A stretch of 64,000 nt of DNA from CAXBID01 sp049791475 (GTDB lineage Bacteria > Bacteroidota > Bacteroidia > Flavobacteriales > Flavobacteriaceae): positions 1 through 64,000 of the forward strand of contig JBAQZZ010000238.1 in the NCBI GenBank assembly GCA_049791475.1, written 5' to 3'. Of the stretch, positions 1 through 7,896 are shown in pieces. The position numbers and the translations under genes are program-made. How positions within the stretch are numbered: position 1 is the stretch's first letter; the number at the start of each line of letters is the position of its first letter. Under the pieces are notes generated by a model that did not search any database, was not told where the DNA came from, and saw only the letters and a program-made list of their open reading frames with translations.

Positions 1-609
1 TGGTTGCACTCCCACAATGGTTATATTTTTATTTTTTTCTTTGAGATATTTTGAAGTTCCAGTTATGGTTCCCGTAGTGCCCATAGTTGCAACAAAATGT
101 GTAATTTTTCCTTTTGTTGCTTCCCAAATTTCAGGGCCTGTGGTTTTATAATGTGCTTTCCAATTGGCATCATTTTCAAACTGATTTAATAAGGTGTACC
201 CTTTTTCATCTCTTAGTTTAAACGCCAAATCTCGGGAACCTTCAATTCCAATATCTGAAGCTGTTAATATAACTTCAGCGCCATAAGCTCGCATTGTTTT
301 AATGCGTTCTTCGGTTGAATTTTCAGGCATGATCAACACCATATTCAATCCTAGTAACTTAGAAATAAATGCTAATGCAATTCCTGTATTTCCGCTAGTG
401 GCTTCAACAAGTGTATCCCCTTTTTTAATATCTCCTCGTTTTAATGCCTCATTAATCATATTAAAAGCAGGCCTGTCTTTTACGCTTCCTCCTGGATTAT
501 TTCCTTCTAGTTTTAAAAACAGCCTGACTCCTTTTTTAGAAATAAGGTGTGTTGCTTCTACCAAAGGTGTATTTCCTATTTGGCCTAATATGCTATTCTC
601 GAATGCCAT
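1..609 (-). CDS. cysM: cysteine synthase B (O-acetylserine sulfhydrylase), 3' end cut by window edge
   Basis: This PLP-dependent enzyme replaces the acetyl group of O-acetylserine with sulfide to make cysteine. The first 203 codons are visible. They start MAFENSILGQIGNTPLVE and contain the PLP-lysine motif GGSVKDR (Lys about 44) and the phosphate/substrate loop TSGNTG, as in the CysK/CysM fold. The short N-terminus and the Bacteroidota context favour the CysM branch over CysK, but this is a family-level judgement. The ATG at 609 overlaps the end of cysE by 17 bases, so the two are translationally coupled: CysE makes the O-acetylserine that this enzyme uses. It is the last visible gene of the sulfate assimilation operon. 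The frame is open to position 1, so the C-terminal part lies outside. Confidence 0.93.
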   Translation of the reverse strand, partial: MAFENSILGQIGNTPLVEATHLISKKGVRLFLKLEGNNPGGSVKDRPAFNMINEALKRGDIKKGDTLVEATSGNTGIALAFISKLLGLNMVLIMPENSTEERIKTMRAYGAEVILTASDIGIEGSRDLAFKLRDEKGYTLLNQFENDANWKAHYKTTGPEIWEATKGKITHFVATMGTTGTITGTSKYLKEKNKNITIVGVQP

Positions 610-1336
610 TCTTTTTTGGTCTGATTTTAATTTCTGTTTGATAGGTGACTAATGAATTTTCTGGAACAGATTGAGTAATCCAAACGTTAGCTCCAATAAT
701 ACTATTTGCGCCTATAACAATATCGCCTCCTAAAATTGTGGCATTTGCATAAATACACACATTATCCTGAATGGTAGGGTGTCTTTTGGTTTTAGCTAAG
801 CTCTTGCTTACTTGAATACCACCCAAAGTAACGCCTTGATAAATTTTAACTTGATTACCCAATATGGCGGTTTCTCCAATTACTATTCCAGTACCATGAT
901 CGATATAAAAAGATGCTCCAATAATTGCTCCTGGATGGATGTCTATTCCTGTAATTCCATGAACATATTCACTCATCATTCTAGGAAGAATATAAACGCC
1001 TAATTTATAAAGTGAATAACTTAATCTGTAAATTGAAATAGCATGAAAACCAGGATATGCTAAATAAATTTCTTGTAAAGAATGCGACGCTGGGTCGTTT
1101 TTTTCAAATGCTATCGCATCTAAATCTAGCCTTTTTCTAATATCTGGAAGTTCTTTCTGAAATGTGTCCCAAATTTGTTTTCCATTTTCAATCTCTAATG
1201 AAGTGAGTATCTTAAGAAAAGTTTCTTCTAAATAATCACTGTGAGCTTCTTCTTGATTGCAATCAAACAACGAATAAAACAGACGTTTTGTAAACGTTTT
1301 TACGGTATCTTTTAGGCAAACATTGTAACTTTTCAT
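593..1336 (-). CDS. cysE: serine O-acetyltransferase
   Basis: It acetylates serine with acetyl-CoA, the first committed step of cysteine synthesis. The 247-residue protein has a helical N-terminal part (about 1-125), with the DPAS motif at 81-84, followed by a left-handed beta-helix of hexapeptide repeats (about 130-235). The latter includes the conserved catalytic stretch IDHGTGIVIGETA (about 145-157) and YQGVTLGG. The length fits the EpsC/CysE family. The stop at 593-595 lies inside the start of cysM (17-base overlap), and the VOC gene is 33 bases upstream, so it belongs to the same operon. The C-terminus ends GIRE and lacks the terminal Ile that lets many CysE proteins dock into CysK, so a stable cysteine synthase complex is not evident from the sequence. 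Confidence 0.95.
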   Translation of the reverse strand: MKSYNVCLKDTVKTFTKRLFYSLFDCNQEEAHSDYLEETFLKILTSLEIENGKQIWDTFQKELPDIRKRLDLDAIAFEKNDPASHSLQEIYLAYPGFHAISIYRLSYSLYKLGVYILPRMMSEYVHGITGIDIHPGAIIGASFYIDHGTGIVIGETAILGNQVKIYQGVTLGGIQVSKSLAKTKRHPTIQDNVCIYANATILGGDIVIGANSIIGANVWITQSVPENSLVTYQTEIKIRPKKNGIRE

Positions 1337-1369
1337 TAACTCGCACTTAGCATTAAAGTATCTTTTAAA

Positions 1370-1765
1370 TTAAAATTGTTCTTGAAAGAAAAATAAAACA
1401 AGACCATTGGGTTCTAATATAGAAAAACTTCTATGACCCCACGATTGATTTGTTATTTCCTGCTTGAAAGATAATCCTACTGATTTATACTTATCAAATA
1501 ATTCATCAATATTACAAACTTGAATGCACATAAAAACACCTTTAGGAGTTCGATAATCCAACCCAATGTTTTGGTCTTTGCTTTTATTTGGGAGCTTCAA
1601 TACTTCAATAAAACCATTACCTGCATTAAACAAAGACCCCTTATCATTTAGATTTCTATCCCAAAAATGTTCTAAATTAAAACCAAGCTTTTTTTCATAA
1701 AATGCTATAGTATCAATATAATTATTAGTAAAATAGGTAAATCTAAACTGTCCTTGATTTTTCAT
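1370..1765 (-). CDS. VOC-superfamily (glyoxalase/dioxygenase-like) protein
   Basis: This 131-residue protein has the vicinal-oxygen-chelate pattern. An N-terminal strand RFTYFTNNYIDTIAFYEKKLGF is followed by an acidic metal-ligand candidate in GFIEVLKL (Glu about 54) and a second beta-alpha-beta half ending SILEPNGLVLFFFQ with a second Glu. Members include glyoxalases, dioxygenases and antibiotic-binding proteins, so the substrate cannot be named. It sits between the ferredoxin-NADP reductase and cysE genes with gaps of 46 and 33 bases, in the same orientation, so it is co-transcribed with cysteine synthesis. A role in handling a reactive sulfur or acetylserine-related by-product would be inference only. 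Confidence 0.75.
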   Translation of the reverse strand: MKNQGQFRFTYFTNNYIDTIAFYEKKLGFNLEHFWDRNLNDKGSLFNAGNGFIEVLKLPNKSKDQNIGLDYRTPKGVFMCIQVCNIDELFDKYKSVGLSFKQEITNQSWGHRSFSILEPNGLVLFFFQEQF

Positions 1766-1811
1766 ACAGTATACTAACGTGTTTAAAAAGAATCAAATTT
1801 TAATTGATTAA

Positions 1812-2867
1812 TTAATTAATAGCTTGAACAACTGCTTTTGGCGCTTCTTTACGTGTGCCATCAAATCCATCAATTCCACTTACGGTTGTATATTTTAAAA
1901 CATACTTTTTACCTGGATTGATAATTCTATAAGCTGCTTGACACATTAAAGTTGCTTCATGAAAACCGCATAAAATTAATTTCAACTTTTCAGGATACGT
2001 ATTCACGTCACCAATCGCAAATATACCAGGTATATTGGTTTGGTAATTTGCAGCATTATCTACTTTTATAGCATTTTTCTCAATATCTAATCCCCAATTC
2101 CCAATTGGCCCTAATTTTGGAGATAAGCCGAATAGTGGAATAAAATGGTCGGTTTCCAAAAGGAATTCTTCTCCTTCCTTTGGTGTAATAGTCACAGATT
2201 CTATTTCACATTCACCATTTAAACCCGTAACCTCAGCTGGCGTAATTAATTTTATTTTATTTAGAAGTGTTAACTCTCTCACTTTTTCAACAGAATCTAG
2301 CGCGCCTCTAAACTCATTCCTTCTATGAATTAAGGTTACAGATGAAGCCACATCCGTTAAAAAGATACTCCAATCTAAGGCAGAATCTCCTCCACCAGAA
2401 ATCACTACTTTTTTATCTCTATAAAACTCTGGGTCTTTAATAATGTATTCAACACCTTTATCTTCGTAATCTGTAATACCATCAATAGCTGGTTTTCTTG
2501 GTTCGAAAGAACCCAAACCCCCAGCAATGGCAACCACTGGCGCTTGGTGCTTTGTACCTTTATTAGTTGTAACTATAAACGATCCATCGTCTTGCTTTTC
2601 TATAGTTTCTGCACGTTCGCCTAAAGTAAATCCGGGTTCGAATTGTTTCCCTTGTTCTAGTAAATTTTTAGTTAAATCACCAGCTAAAATCTCTGGAAAT
2701 CCAGGAATATCATAAATTGGTTTTTTGGGATAGATCTCTGAACATTGACCACCAGGTTGCGGTAATGCATCAATTAAATGACATTTTAATTTTAATAATC
2801 CTGCCTCAAAAACTGTAAATAATCCAGTTGGTCCCGCGCCTATGATGAGTATATCTGTTTTAATCAT
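1812..2867 (-). CDS. ferredoxin--NADP+ reductase, thioredoxin-reductase-like type
   Basis: This flavoenzyme is expected to move electrons between NADPH and ferredoxin. The protein begins MIKTDILIIGAGPTGLF, an FAD dinucleotide fold, and has a second nucleotide-binding motif VISGGGDSALDW near residue 160 and the C-terminal FAD motif IFAIGDV. The CxxC redox pair of true thioredoxin reductases is absent, which points to the YumC/Chlorobium-type ferredoxin-NADP reductase. I chose the ATG at 2867 because the FAD motif follows directly and the upstream siroheme gene stops at 2869; an in-frame start at 2888 would overlap that gene. Its place in the sulfite reductase/siroheme operon suggests that it supplies electrons, through ferredoxin, to sulfite reductase. 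Confidence 0.88.
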   Translation of the reverse strand: MIKTDILIIGAGPTGLFTVFEAGLLKLKCHLIDALPQPGGQCSEIYPKKPIYDIPGFPEILAGDLTKNLLEQGKQFEPGFTLGERAETIEKQDDGSFIVTTNKGTKHQAPVVAIAGGLGSFEPRKPAIDGITDYEDKGVEYIIKDPEFYRDKKVVISGGGDSALDWSIFLTDVASSVTLIHRRNEFRGALDSVEKVRELTLLNKIKLITPAEVTGLNGECEIESVTITPKEGEEFLLETDHFIPLFGLSPKLGPIGNWGLDIEKNAIKVDNAANYQTNIPGIFAIGDVNTYPEKLKLILCGFHEATLMCQAAYRIINPGKKYVLKYTTVSGIDGFDGTRKEAPKAVVQAIN

Positions 2868-2868
2868 T

Positions 2869-3453
2869 TTAAGATTCTCTTTTTTCAATTAATCCTTTTG
2901 TGAATTCGTTTAGTGTTTCCACTTTTTCTTCGAAATCACCTTTTATTGTTTTTCTGAATTCGTTTAAATTCTTCACTAAATCATCTACATTTTCAGGAAT
3001 AACATCCTCAAAAAACTGGCGTAAACGTTTAGCTGTTGTTGGCGATTTACCGTTAGTCGAAATCGCTACTTTTACATTACCTTTTGTTACAATACCGCCC
3101 ATATAAAAATCACAATATGGCGGATTATCTGCAACATTTACCAATTTGGCTTCAACTCTACAATCTTTCCAAACTTGCACATTCACCTCAGGAATATCTG
3201 TCGTGGCTACAACCATATGCTTTCCTTTTAAATATCTTTTTTTGTAAACATCTTCAACCAAAGTTACGCATCCTTTTTTTGCTAGCGAAACGGTGCCTTC
3301 TCTAAACATGGGCGACACCATAGTAACGTGTGCATCGGGACTCGATTTTAATAAAAACGTTAATTTTTCTTCAGCTACATTGCCTCCTCCAACAATCAAT
3401 ACATTGAGACTTTTCGCTTTTAAAAAAATAGGATATAAATTATTTCTTTCCAT
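2869..3453 (-). CDS. siroheme synthase, precorrin-2 dehydrogenase/ferrochelatase domain only
   Basis: It oxidises precorrin-2 to sirohydrochlorin and probably inserts iron, giving siroheme for the sulfite reductase encoded two genes upstream. The 194-residue protein matches the N-terminal CysG/Met8p module. It has the NAD motif VLIVGGGNVAEEK near residue 18-30, the catalytic-Asp segment NVADNPPYCDFYMGGI near 106, and the helical tail with KSPTTAKRLRQ. The methyltransferase half found fused in enterobacterial CysG is here a separate gene (cobA), ending only 3 bases upstream. The stop is 1 base from the next start, so coupling is tight. Confidence 0.92.
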   Translation of the reverse strand: MERNNLYPIFLKAKSLNVLIVGGGNVAEEKLTFLLKSSPDAHVTMVSPMFREGTVSLAKKGCVTLVEDVYKKRYLKGKHMVVATTDIPEVNVQVWKDCRVEAKLVNVADNPPYCDFYMGGIVTKGNVKVAISTNGKSPTTAKRLRQFFEDVIPENVDDLVKNLNEFRKTIKGDFEEKVETLNEFTKGLIEKRES

Positions 3454-3456
3454 AAT

Positions 3457-4275
3457 TTATGTCTTTACAACTTCACTATATATAGCGCCTAAAATGGCAC
3501 GTTCTTTTACTACATCGCCAATTACAATAATTGCAGGTGATGATAATTGCTTTTCTTGAACAATTTGTTGAATATTACGAATGGTACCGATACCAACATT
3601 TTCAGTCGATTGTGTTCCGTTTTGAATAATGGCAACGTGTGTGTTTCGCTTATTTTCGGCATAAAATATTTTAACAATCTCATTCAACTTATGCATGCCC
3701 ATTAAAATAACAATAGTTGCAGTAGATTTTGCTGCTAGACTCACATCGCTTGATAGCGCATGGTTTTTGGTTGTGGCTGTAACTACCCAAAAACTTTCAG
3801 AAACACCTCGTTTGGTTAATGGAATTCCTTGATAAGCTGGCACTGCTAAAGCTGATGAAATACCAGGAACCACATGGGTTTCTATACCATAACCTCTTAC
3901 ATAATCGATCTCCTCAGCGCCACGACCAAAAATAAATGGATCGCCGCCTTTTAAGCGCACCACATGCCCTTTTTCTTTGGCTTTACTAACAATAAGTTCG
4001 TTGATTTGTTCTTGCTGAAAAGCATAACACCCTCTGCGTTTCCCCACAAAAATACGCTCGGTTTCTTCAGGAGCATACTCAAGTAACTCTTCATTTATAA
4101 GCGCATCGTATAAAATAACATCTGCCGATTTGATTGCCTTTATTGCTTTAAGCGTAATTAAATCTACATCGCCAGGACCTGCGCCTACTACCGTTAATTT
4201 CCCCCTAAAAAGCCCCCTAACCCCCGAAGGGGGAATTGGATTCTCTATATCTATATTTTTATTTTTATTATTCAT
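3457..4275 (-). CDS. cobA: uroporphyrinogen-III C-methyltransferase
   Basis: This SAM-dependent enzyme methylates uroporphyrinogen III twice to give precorrin-2, the branch point to siroheme. The motif KLTVVGAGPGDVDLITLKA, then VRLKGGDPFIFGRGAEE, VVPGISSALAVPAYQGIPLTHR-like sequence (here ending LTKRG) and ILMGMH are the standard CobA/SUMT blocks. The ATG at 4275 gives 272 residues, but the first about 25 do not look like the family. Residues about 13-25 (PIPPSGVRGLFRGK) are the translation of a GC-rich palindromic repeat present elsewhere in the window. The repeat has either been inserted in frame near the start or lies upstream of a shorter real start; no other ATG precedes the VVGAGPGD motif, so I keep 4275. 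Confidence 0.92.
   Translation of the reverse strand: MNNKNKNIDIENPIPPSGVRGLFRGKLTVVGAGPGDVDLITLKAIKAIKSADVILYDALINEELLEYAPEETERIFVGKRRGCYAFQQEQINELIVSKAKEKGHVVRLKGGDPFIFGRGAEEIDYVRGYGIETHVVPGISSALAVPAYQGIPLTKRGVSESFWVVTATTKNHALSSDVSLAAKSTATIVILMGMHKLNEIVKIFYAENKRNTHVAIIQNGTQSTENVGIGTIRNIQQIVQEKQLSSPAIIVIGDVVKERAILGAIYSEVVKT
4198..4240. repeat. GC-rich palindromic repeat (class R1) inside the cobA 5' coding region
   Basis: The plus strand shows CCCCCTAACCCCCGAAGGGGG with flanking C-runs. The core is an inverted repeat with a GAAG-type loop. The same core occurs at 8810-8832 and, in variants, at 6423-6455, 7774-7810, 7871-7896, 32902-32935 and 33000-33029. Here it lies within the predicted cobA reading frame. 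Confidence 0.8.
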
Positions 4276-4313
4276 TTAATAAAAAAAGCCCATTAATTGA
4301 CCATGAAAACTTT

Positions 4314-6422
4314 TTAAATTGCTTTTCTATGTAATGCGTTTGTTTCTGAGTCTCTAAATGCTCTTACTTTCTGTAAAAAAGCGTTTGCATTTTGAATATA
4401 TTTAGACGCAAAATCTTCAGTTGGTGCAAATTTATTAATTTGATAGATTAAATCAGAGAAAGACACGCCTAAATCTATGCGTTTGCTTTCAATAAATAAT
4501 TCATCAAACTGGCTAATAATACCGGCATGTGTATTTGTTCTCTTGTTTTCAGCTAATAATAACGCTTTCGCAGAATTAACTAACGAACTATAAGCGTGAT
4601 AAATAGCACTTGAAAATACTTTATTATCAAATGCCGTTTTTGCATTATCAATCTTTTCCTCACTTTCTAAGAACAACGTTGCAATTAAATCGATAACTAC
4701 ACCTGCACATTCGCCAATACCAATTTCCTTAACGTATTTTTCCTCTTCTCCCCAATCGATAAAATCATCTTGAGTCAGGTTAGTAACATCTTGCAAATCA
4801 TTTAAAAAATCATAAAAATACTTTTGACCTTGGTCTTTATAATACGCAACGAAAGATCTACCATTCGAATGTGTTTCAAAATCGTCTAAAATACGTTTTA
4901 AAGCTTCTGGACCTCTTTTACTTGGTACTTTAGCCACTTTATCAGCAAAAACGCCATTTCCATCTCCTAAATTTCCACCACCCAACAGTACTTGTAAAGC
5001 TGGCGCTACTAATTTATCGGGAGTTCTTACCGTCATGCCTTGGAAGCCAATATTTGCCATATTATGCTGTCCGCAAGCATTCATACAACCACTAATTTTA
5101 ATCACTAAATCTTTGTTCTTTAAATATTGTGGATATTCTGCTTTAAGCATACGCTCCAATTCTACAGAAATTCCTGTACTACTTGCTATGCCTAAATTAC
5201 AAGTGTCTGTTCCTGGGCAAGCTGTAATATCAATAGCTTTGTTATAACCTGATTCTACAAAACCTAATTTTTCTAATTCAGTATAAAAAAATGGCACTAA
5301 TTCTCTTTTCACAAAAGGAATCACAATATTTTGACGAAGTGATAATCGAATTTCGCCAGCTGCATAATTTTCAACCAAATCAGCTAATAAACGTGCTTTA
5401 TCAGTATAAAAATCGCCTAACAAAACTTTAATACCAATGGCCACATAACCTTCCTGTTTTTGAGGTATTAGGTTTGTTGATTTCCAAGTTTCAAAAGCTT
5501 GTTGATCGTTTATTGTTACTAAAGGAATTTCAGCAACTTCAACTGGTTTTGAAGCTACATAAGCATCCGCATTAATAGCTACAGTTTTAAACTCAATCGC
5601 ACTTTGTTCTTCCTCAACTAAACTTTTAAAAGCTTCTAAACCAATAGCTTTTATTAAGAATTTCATTCTCGCTTTGGCACGACTTTTACGTTCTCCGTGA
5701 CGATCAAAAACTCTTAAAACACCCTCCATTACTGGAATGATTTTATCTGTTTCTAGAAATTCATATAATACATCGGCATGTCGCGGTTGAGACCCTAATC
5801 CGCCACCAATCATCACTTTAAATCCACGAATGCCATTTTCTACTTTGGCAATAAAACCTAAATCGTGCATGTATGATAACCCAGTATCTTCGTCAGATGA
5901 TGAAAAAGACACTTTAAATTTTCGTCCCATTTCTTGACAAATTGGGTTACGCAAAAAGAATTTGAATAGCGCATCTGCATAAGGTGATACATCAAATGGT
6001 TCATCAATATCAATACCTGCAGTTTCACTAGCTGTTACATTTCTTACAGTATTTCCACATGCTTCACGCAACGTTACATCATCTCGTTCTAATTCAGCCC
6101 ACAATTCTGGCGTTCTATTTAAATCTACATAATGAATTTGAATATCTTGACGTGTTGTAATGTGTAAACGTCCACGAGAATATTTATCTGACACATCAGA
6201 AATTCTTCTTAGTTGATTACTTTTTACTTTTCCGTATGGTAATTTTATACGAATCATTTGCACGCCTTCTTGACGCTGACCATAAACACCTCTCGCTAAC
6301 CGTAAACTTCTAAATTTTTCTTCGTCTATTTTTCCGTTATGAAAAAGCTGAATTTTATTAGCTAATTCTATAATGTCGTTTTCAACAATCGGATTTTCTA
6401 TTTCTGTTCTAAAACTTTGCAT
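4314..6422 (-). CDS. assimilatory nitrite/sulfite reductase with C-terminal HEPN-like domain
   Basis: A siroheme/[4Fe-4S] enzyme for the six-electron reduction of sulfite to sulfide. From the ATG at 6422 (MQSFRTEIENP) the protein has 702 residues. It contains two ferredoxin-reductase-like half domains and siroheme domains up to about residue 550, with cluster ligands C402-x5-C408 (CPGTDTC) and C446-x3-C450 (CMNAC). From about residue 570 to the end there is an all-helical segment (GECAGVVIDL, then AIYHAYSSLVNSAKALLL) resembling a HEPN domain. A GTG at 6431 in the same frame is an unlikely start because it lies in a palindromic repeat. The context (cysH, cysD, cysN, siroheme genes) argues for sulfite over nitrite. 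The HEPN part lacks an Rx4-6H RNase motif; its role is unknown. Confidence 0.93.
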   Translation of the reverse strand: MQSFRTEIENPIVENDIIELANKIQLFHNGKIDEEKFRSLRLARGVYGQRQEGVQMIRIKLPYGKVKSNQLRRISDVSDKYSRGRLHITTRQDIQIHYVDLNRTPELWAELERDDVTLREACGNTVRNVTASETAGIDIDEPFDVSPYADALFKFFLRNPICQEMGRKFKVSFSSSDEDTGLSYMHDLGFIAKVENGIRGFKVMIGGGLGSQPRHADVLYEFLETDKIIPVMEGVLRVFDRHGERKSRAKARMKFLIKAIGLEAFKSLVEEEQSAIEFKTVAINADAYVASKPVEVAEIPLVTINDQQAFETWKSTNLIPQKQEGYVAIGIKVLLGDFYTDKARLLADLVENYAAGEIRLSLRQNIVIPFVKRELVPFFYTELEKLGFVESGYNKAIDITACPGTDTCNLGIASSTGISVELERMLKAEYPQYLKNKDLVIKISGCMNACGQHNMANIGFQGMTVRTPDKLVAPALQVLLGGGNLGDGNGVFADKVAKVPSKRGPEALKRILDDFETHSNGRSFVAYYKDQGQKYFYDFLNDLQDVTNLTQDDFIDWGEEEKYVKEIGIGECAGVVIDLIATLFLESEEKIDNAKTAFDNKVFSSAIYHAYSSLVNSAKALLLAENKRTNTHAGIISQFDELFIESKRIDLGVSFSDLIYQINKFAPTEDFASKYIQNANAFLQKVRAFRDSETNALHRKAI

Positions 6423-6455
6423 TTTCCCCACCCGACCTCCCCAAAGGGGAGGAGC
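6423..6455. repeat. R1 palindromic repeat just upstream of the sulfite reductase start
   Basis: An inverted repeat CTCCCC-AAA-GGGGAG with a preceding CCCACCCGAC arm begins one base before the ATG at 6422. It is a variant of the R1 family and would place a hairpin in the mRNA right in front of the start codon. Confidence 0.7.
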
Positions 6456-6525
6456 TCTTTATTAGGTAATTTTTAGTTATACTTAATTTATATGTTTATC
6501 CTTATACCATTTCGGGGTTAAGGGA

Positions 6526-7773
6526 TTATTGAATAAAACCAGCCCCAACGGTATTATTATTTTGTGAATCGATTAAAATGAACGACCCATTTGTTCTATG
6601 ATTTTTAAATTGATCGTAGAAAATTGGTTTGTTTAATTTGAATGTTACCGAGGCAATATCATTGATATTTAAACCAGTTACATCTTTTTCAATTCCTGAA
6701 TAATCTGGATTAATTTTATGATTAATTCTATCAACTTTAGCCAACACTTTATTAATACCATGTTGTACCACATATTTTGTTCCAACGGTGAGTTGCTGAG
6801 AATCCATCCAACAAACATTGGCTGTAAATTGTTTTTCGATAGTTGGTAAATCGCCTTCTTTAACAATCATATCACCACGACTTACATTGATATCGTTTTC
6901 TAAAGTAATGGTAACCGATGAGCGTCTTGAAGCCGTTTCATACTTTTCATCATAAACATAAATATCCTTTATTTTAGATCTTGTTTTCGAAGGCAATACC
7001 ATAATATCATCACCAACACTTAAATCACCACCGTAAACTTTTCCTGCATAGCCTCTGTAATCATGAAACTCTTCCGTTTTCGGACGAATAACGTATTGCA
7101 CAGGAAAACGTGGCGTACCTATATTAAAAATATCTGCTTTTTGAATTTTCTCTAAATGTTCTAATAAAGCCTCGCCTTTATACCAAGACATTTTATCAGA
7201 CTTGTTAACCACATTATCACCCTTTAAAGCACTTACCGGAATAAAGGTGATTTTCTGATCCTGATAATCTCTTTTACTCATCAATTCCTGAAAATCAGCC
7301 TTAATTTTATTATAAGTATCTTCAGAATAATCAACCAAATCCATCTTATTTATAGCCACTACAACATCTTTAATTCTCAATAAATTATTGATGAAAAAGT
7401 GACGATTGGTTTGCTCAATAACGCCTTTTCTCGCATCAATTAAAATGATAGATGCTTGTGATGTTGAAGCTCCTGTAACCATATTTCGTGTATATTCCAC
7501 ATGGCCAGGTGTATCGGCAATGATGTAACTTTTCTTTTTTGTTGAAAAATAAATATGTGCGACATCTATGGTGATGCCTTGTTCTCTTTCAGCGACTAAA
7601 CCATCCGTTGCTAATGAAAAATCAAGGTAGTCGTAACCACGTTGCTTACTTGTTTTTTCAATGGCTTCTAACTTATCAGAAGTTAATGATTTAGTATCGT
7701 AAAGAATTCGACCAATCAAGGTGCTTTTCCCATCATCTACACTTCCTGCTGTTGCTATTTTTAATACTTCCAT
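6526..7773 (-). CDS. cysN: sulfate adenylyltransferase GTPase subunit
   Basis: The regulatory GTPase of ATP sulfurylase couples GTP hydrolysis to APS formation by CysD. The start MEVLKIATAGSVDDGKSTL contains the P-loop at once, followed by the switch/G3 motif DTPGHVEYTRNM, the G4 motif NKMD, and a C-terminal pair of EF-Tu-like beta barrels. From the ATG at 7773 the length is 415 residues. This is near a CysN-only protein, so there is no fused APS kinase (CysC) domain. A TTG at 7794 in the same frame would add seven residues encoded by an R1 repeat; I regard that as spurious. It lies between cysD and sulfite reductase in the operon. Confidence 0.95.
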   Translation of the reverse strand: MEVLKIATAGSVDDGKSTLIGRILYDTKSLTSDKLEAIEKTSKQRGYDYLDFSLATDGLVAEREQGITIDVAHIYFSTKKKSYIIADTPGHVEYTRNMVTGASTSQASIILIDARKGVIEQTNRHFFINNLLRIKDVVVAINKMDLVDYSEDTYNKIKADFQELMSKRDYQDQKITFIPVSALKGDNVVNKSDKMSWYKGEALLEHLEKIQKADIFNIGTPRFPVQYVIRPKTEEFHDYRGYAGKVYGGDLSVGDDIMVLPSKTRSKIKDIYVYDEKYETASRRSSVTITLENDINVSRGDMIVKEGDLPTIEKQFTANVCWMDSQQLTVGTKYVVQHGINKVLAKVDRINHKINPDYSGIEKDVTGLNINDIASVTFKLNKPIFYDQFKNHRTNGSFILIDSQNNNTVGAGFIQ

Positions 7774-7810
7774 CCTCTCCCCAACCCTCTCCAAAGGAGA
7801 GGGAGTTCTT
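7774..7810. repeat. R1 palindromic repeat directly upstream of cysN
   Basis: The sequence CCCTCTCCAAAGGAGAGGG with an extra CTCTCCCCAA arm abuts the cysN ATG at 7773. It is the same family as at 6423-6455 and occupies the cysD-cysN junction together with the copy at 7871-7896. Confidence 0.75.
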
Positions 7811-7870
7811 TACGGGTTATATTTTAAAATTTGTTTTTATTCTTTTTACTTTTTGTGTGCAGGCCTGCTA

Positions 7871-7896
7871 ATTCCCCCTTTGGGGGTTAGGGGGAT
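7871..7896. repeat. R1 palindromic repeat touching the cysD stop codon
   Basis: ATTCCCCCTTTGGGGGTTAG is followed by GGGGATTAAA. Its last bases run into the TAA stop of cysD (7896-7898 on the minus strand). Confidence 0.75.

Noticed and set aside
4314..4710. HEPN RNase toxin fused to sulfite reductase
   Set aside because: The helical domain lacks the catalytic Rx4-6H motif and no antitoxin partner is adjacent; only the fold resemblance is kept.
6423..6431. GTG start nine bases upstream of the sulfite reductase ATG
   Set aside because: The GTG lies in a palindromic repeat and the family N-terminus begins with MQSF at 6422.
7774..7794. TTG start of cysN adding seven residues
   Set aside because: The added residues are the translated R1 repeat; the ATG at 7773 gives the normal N-terminus.
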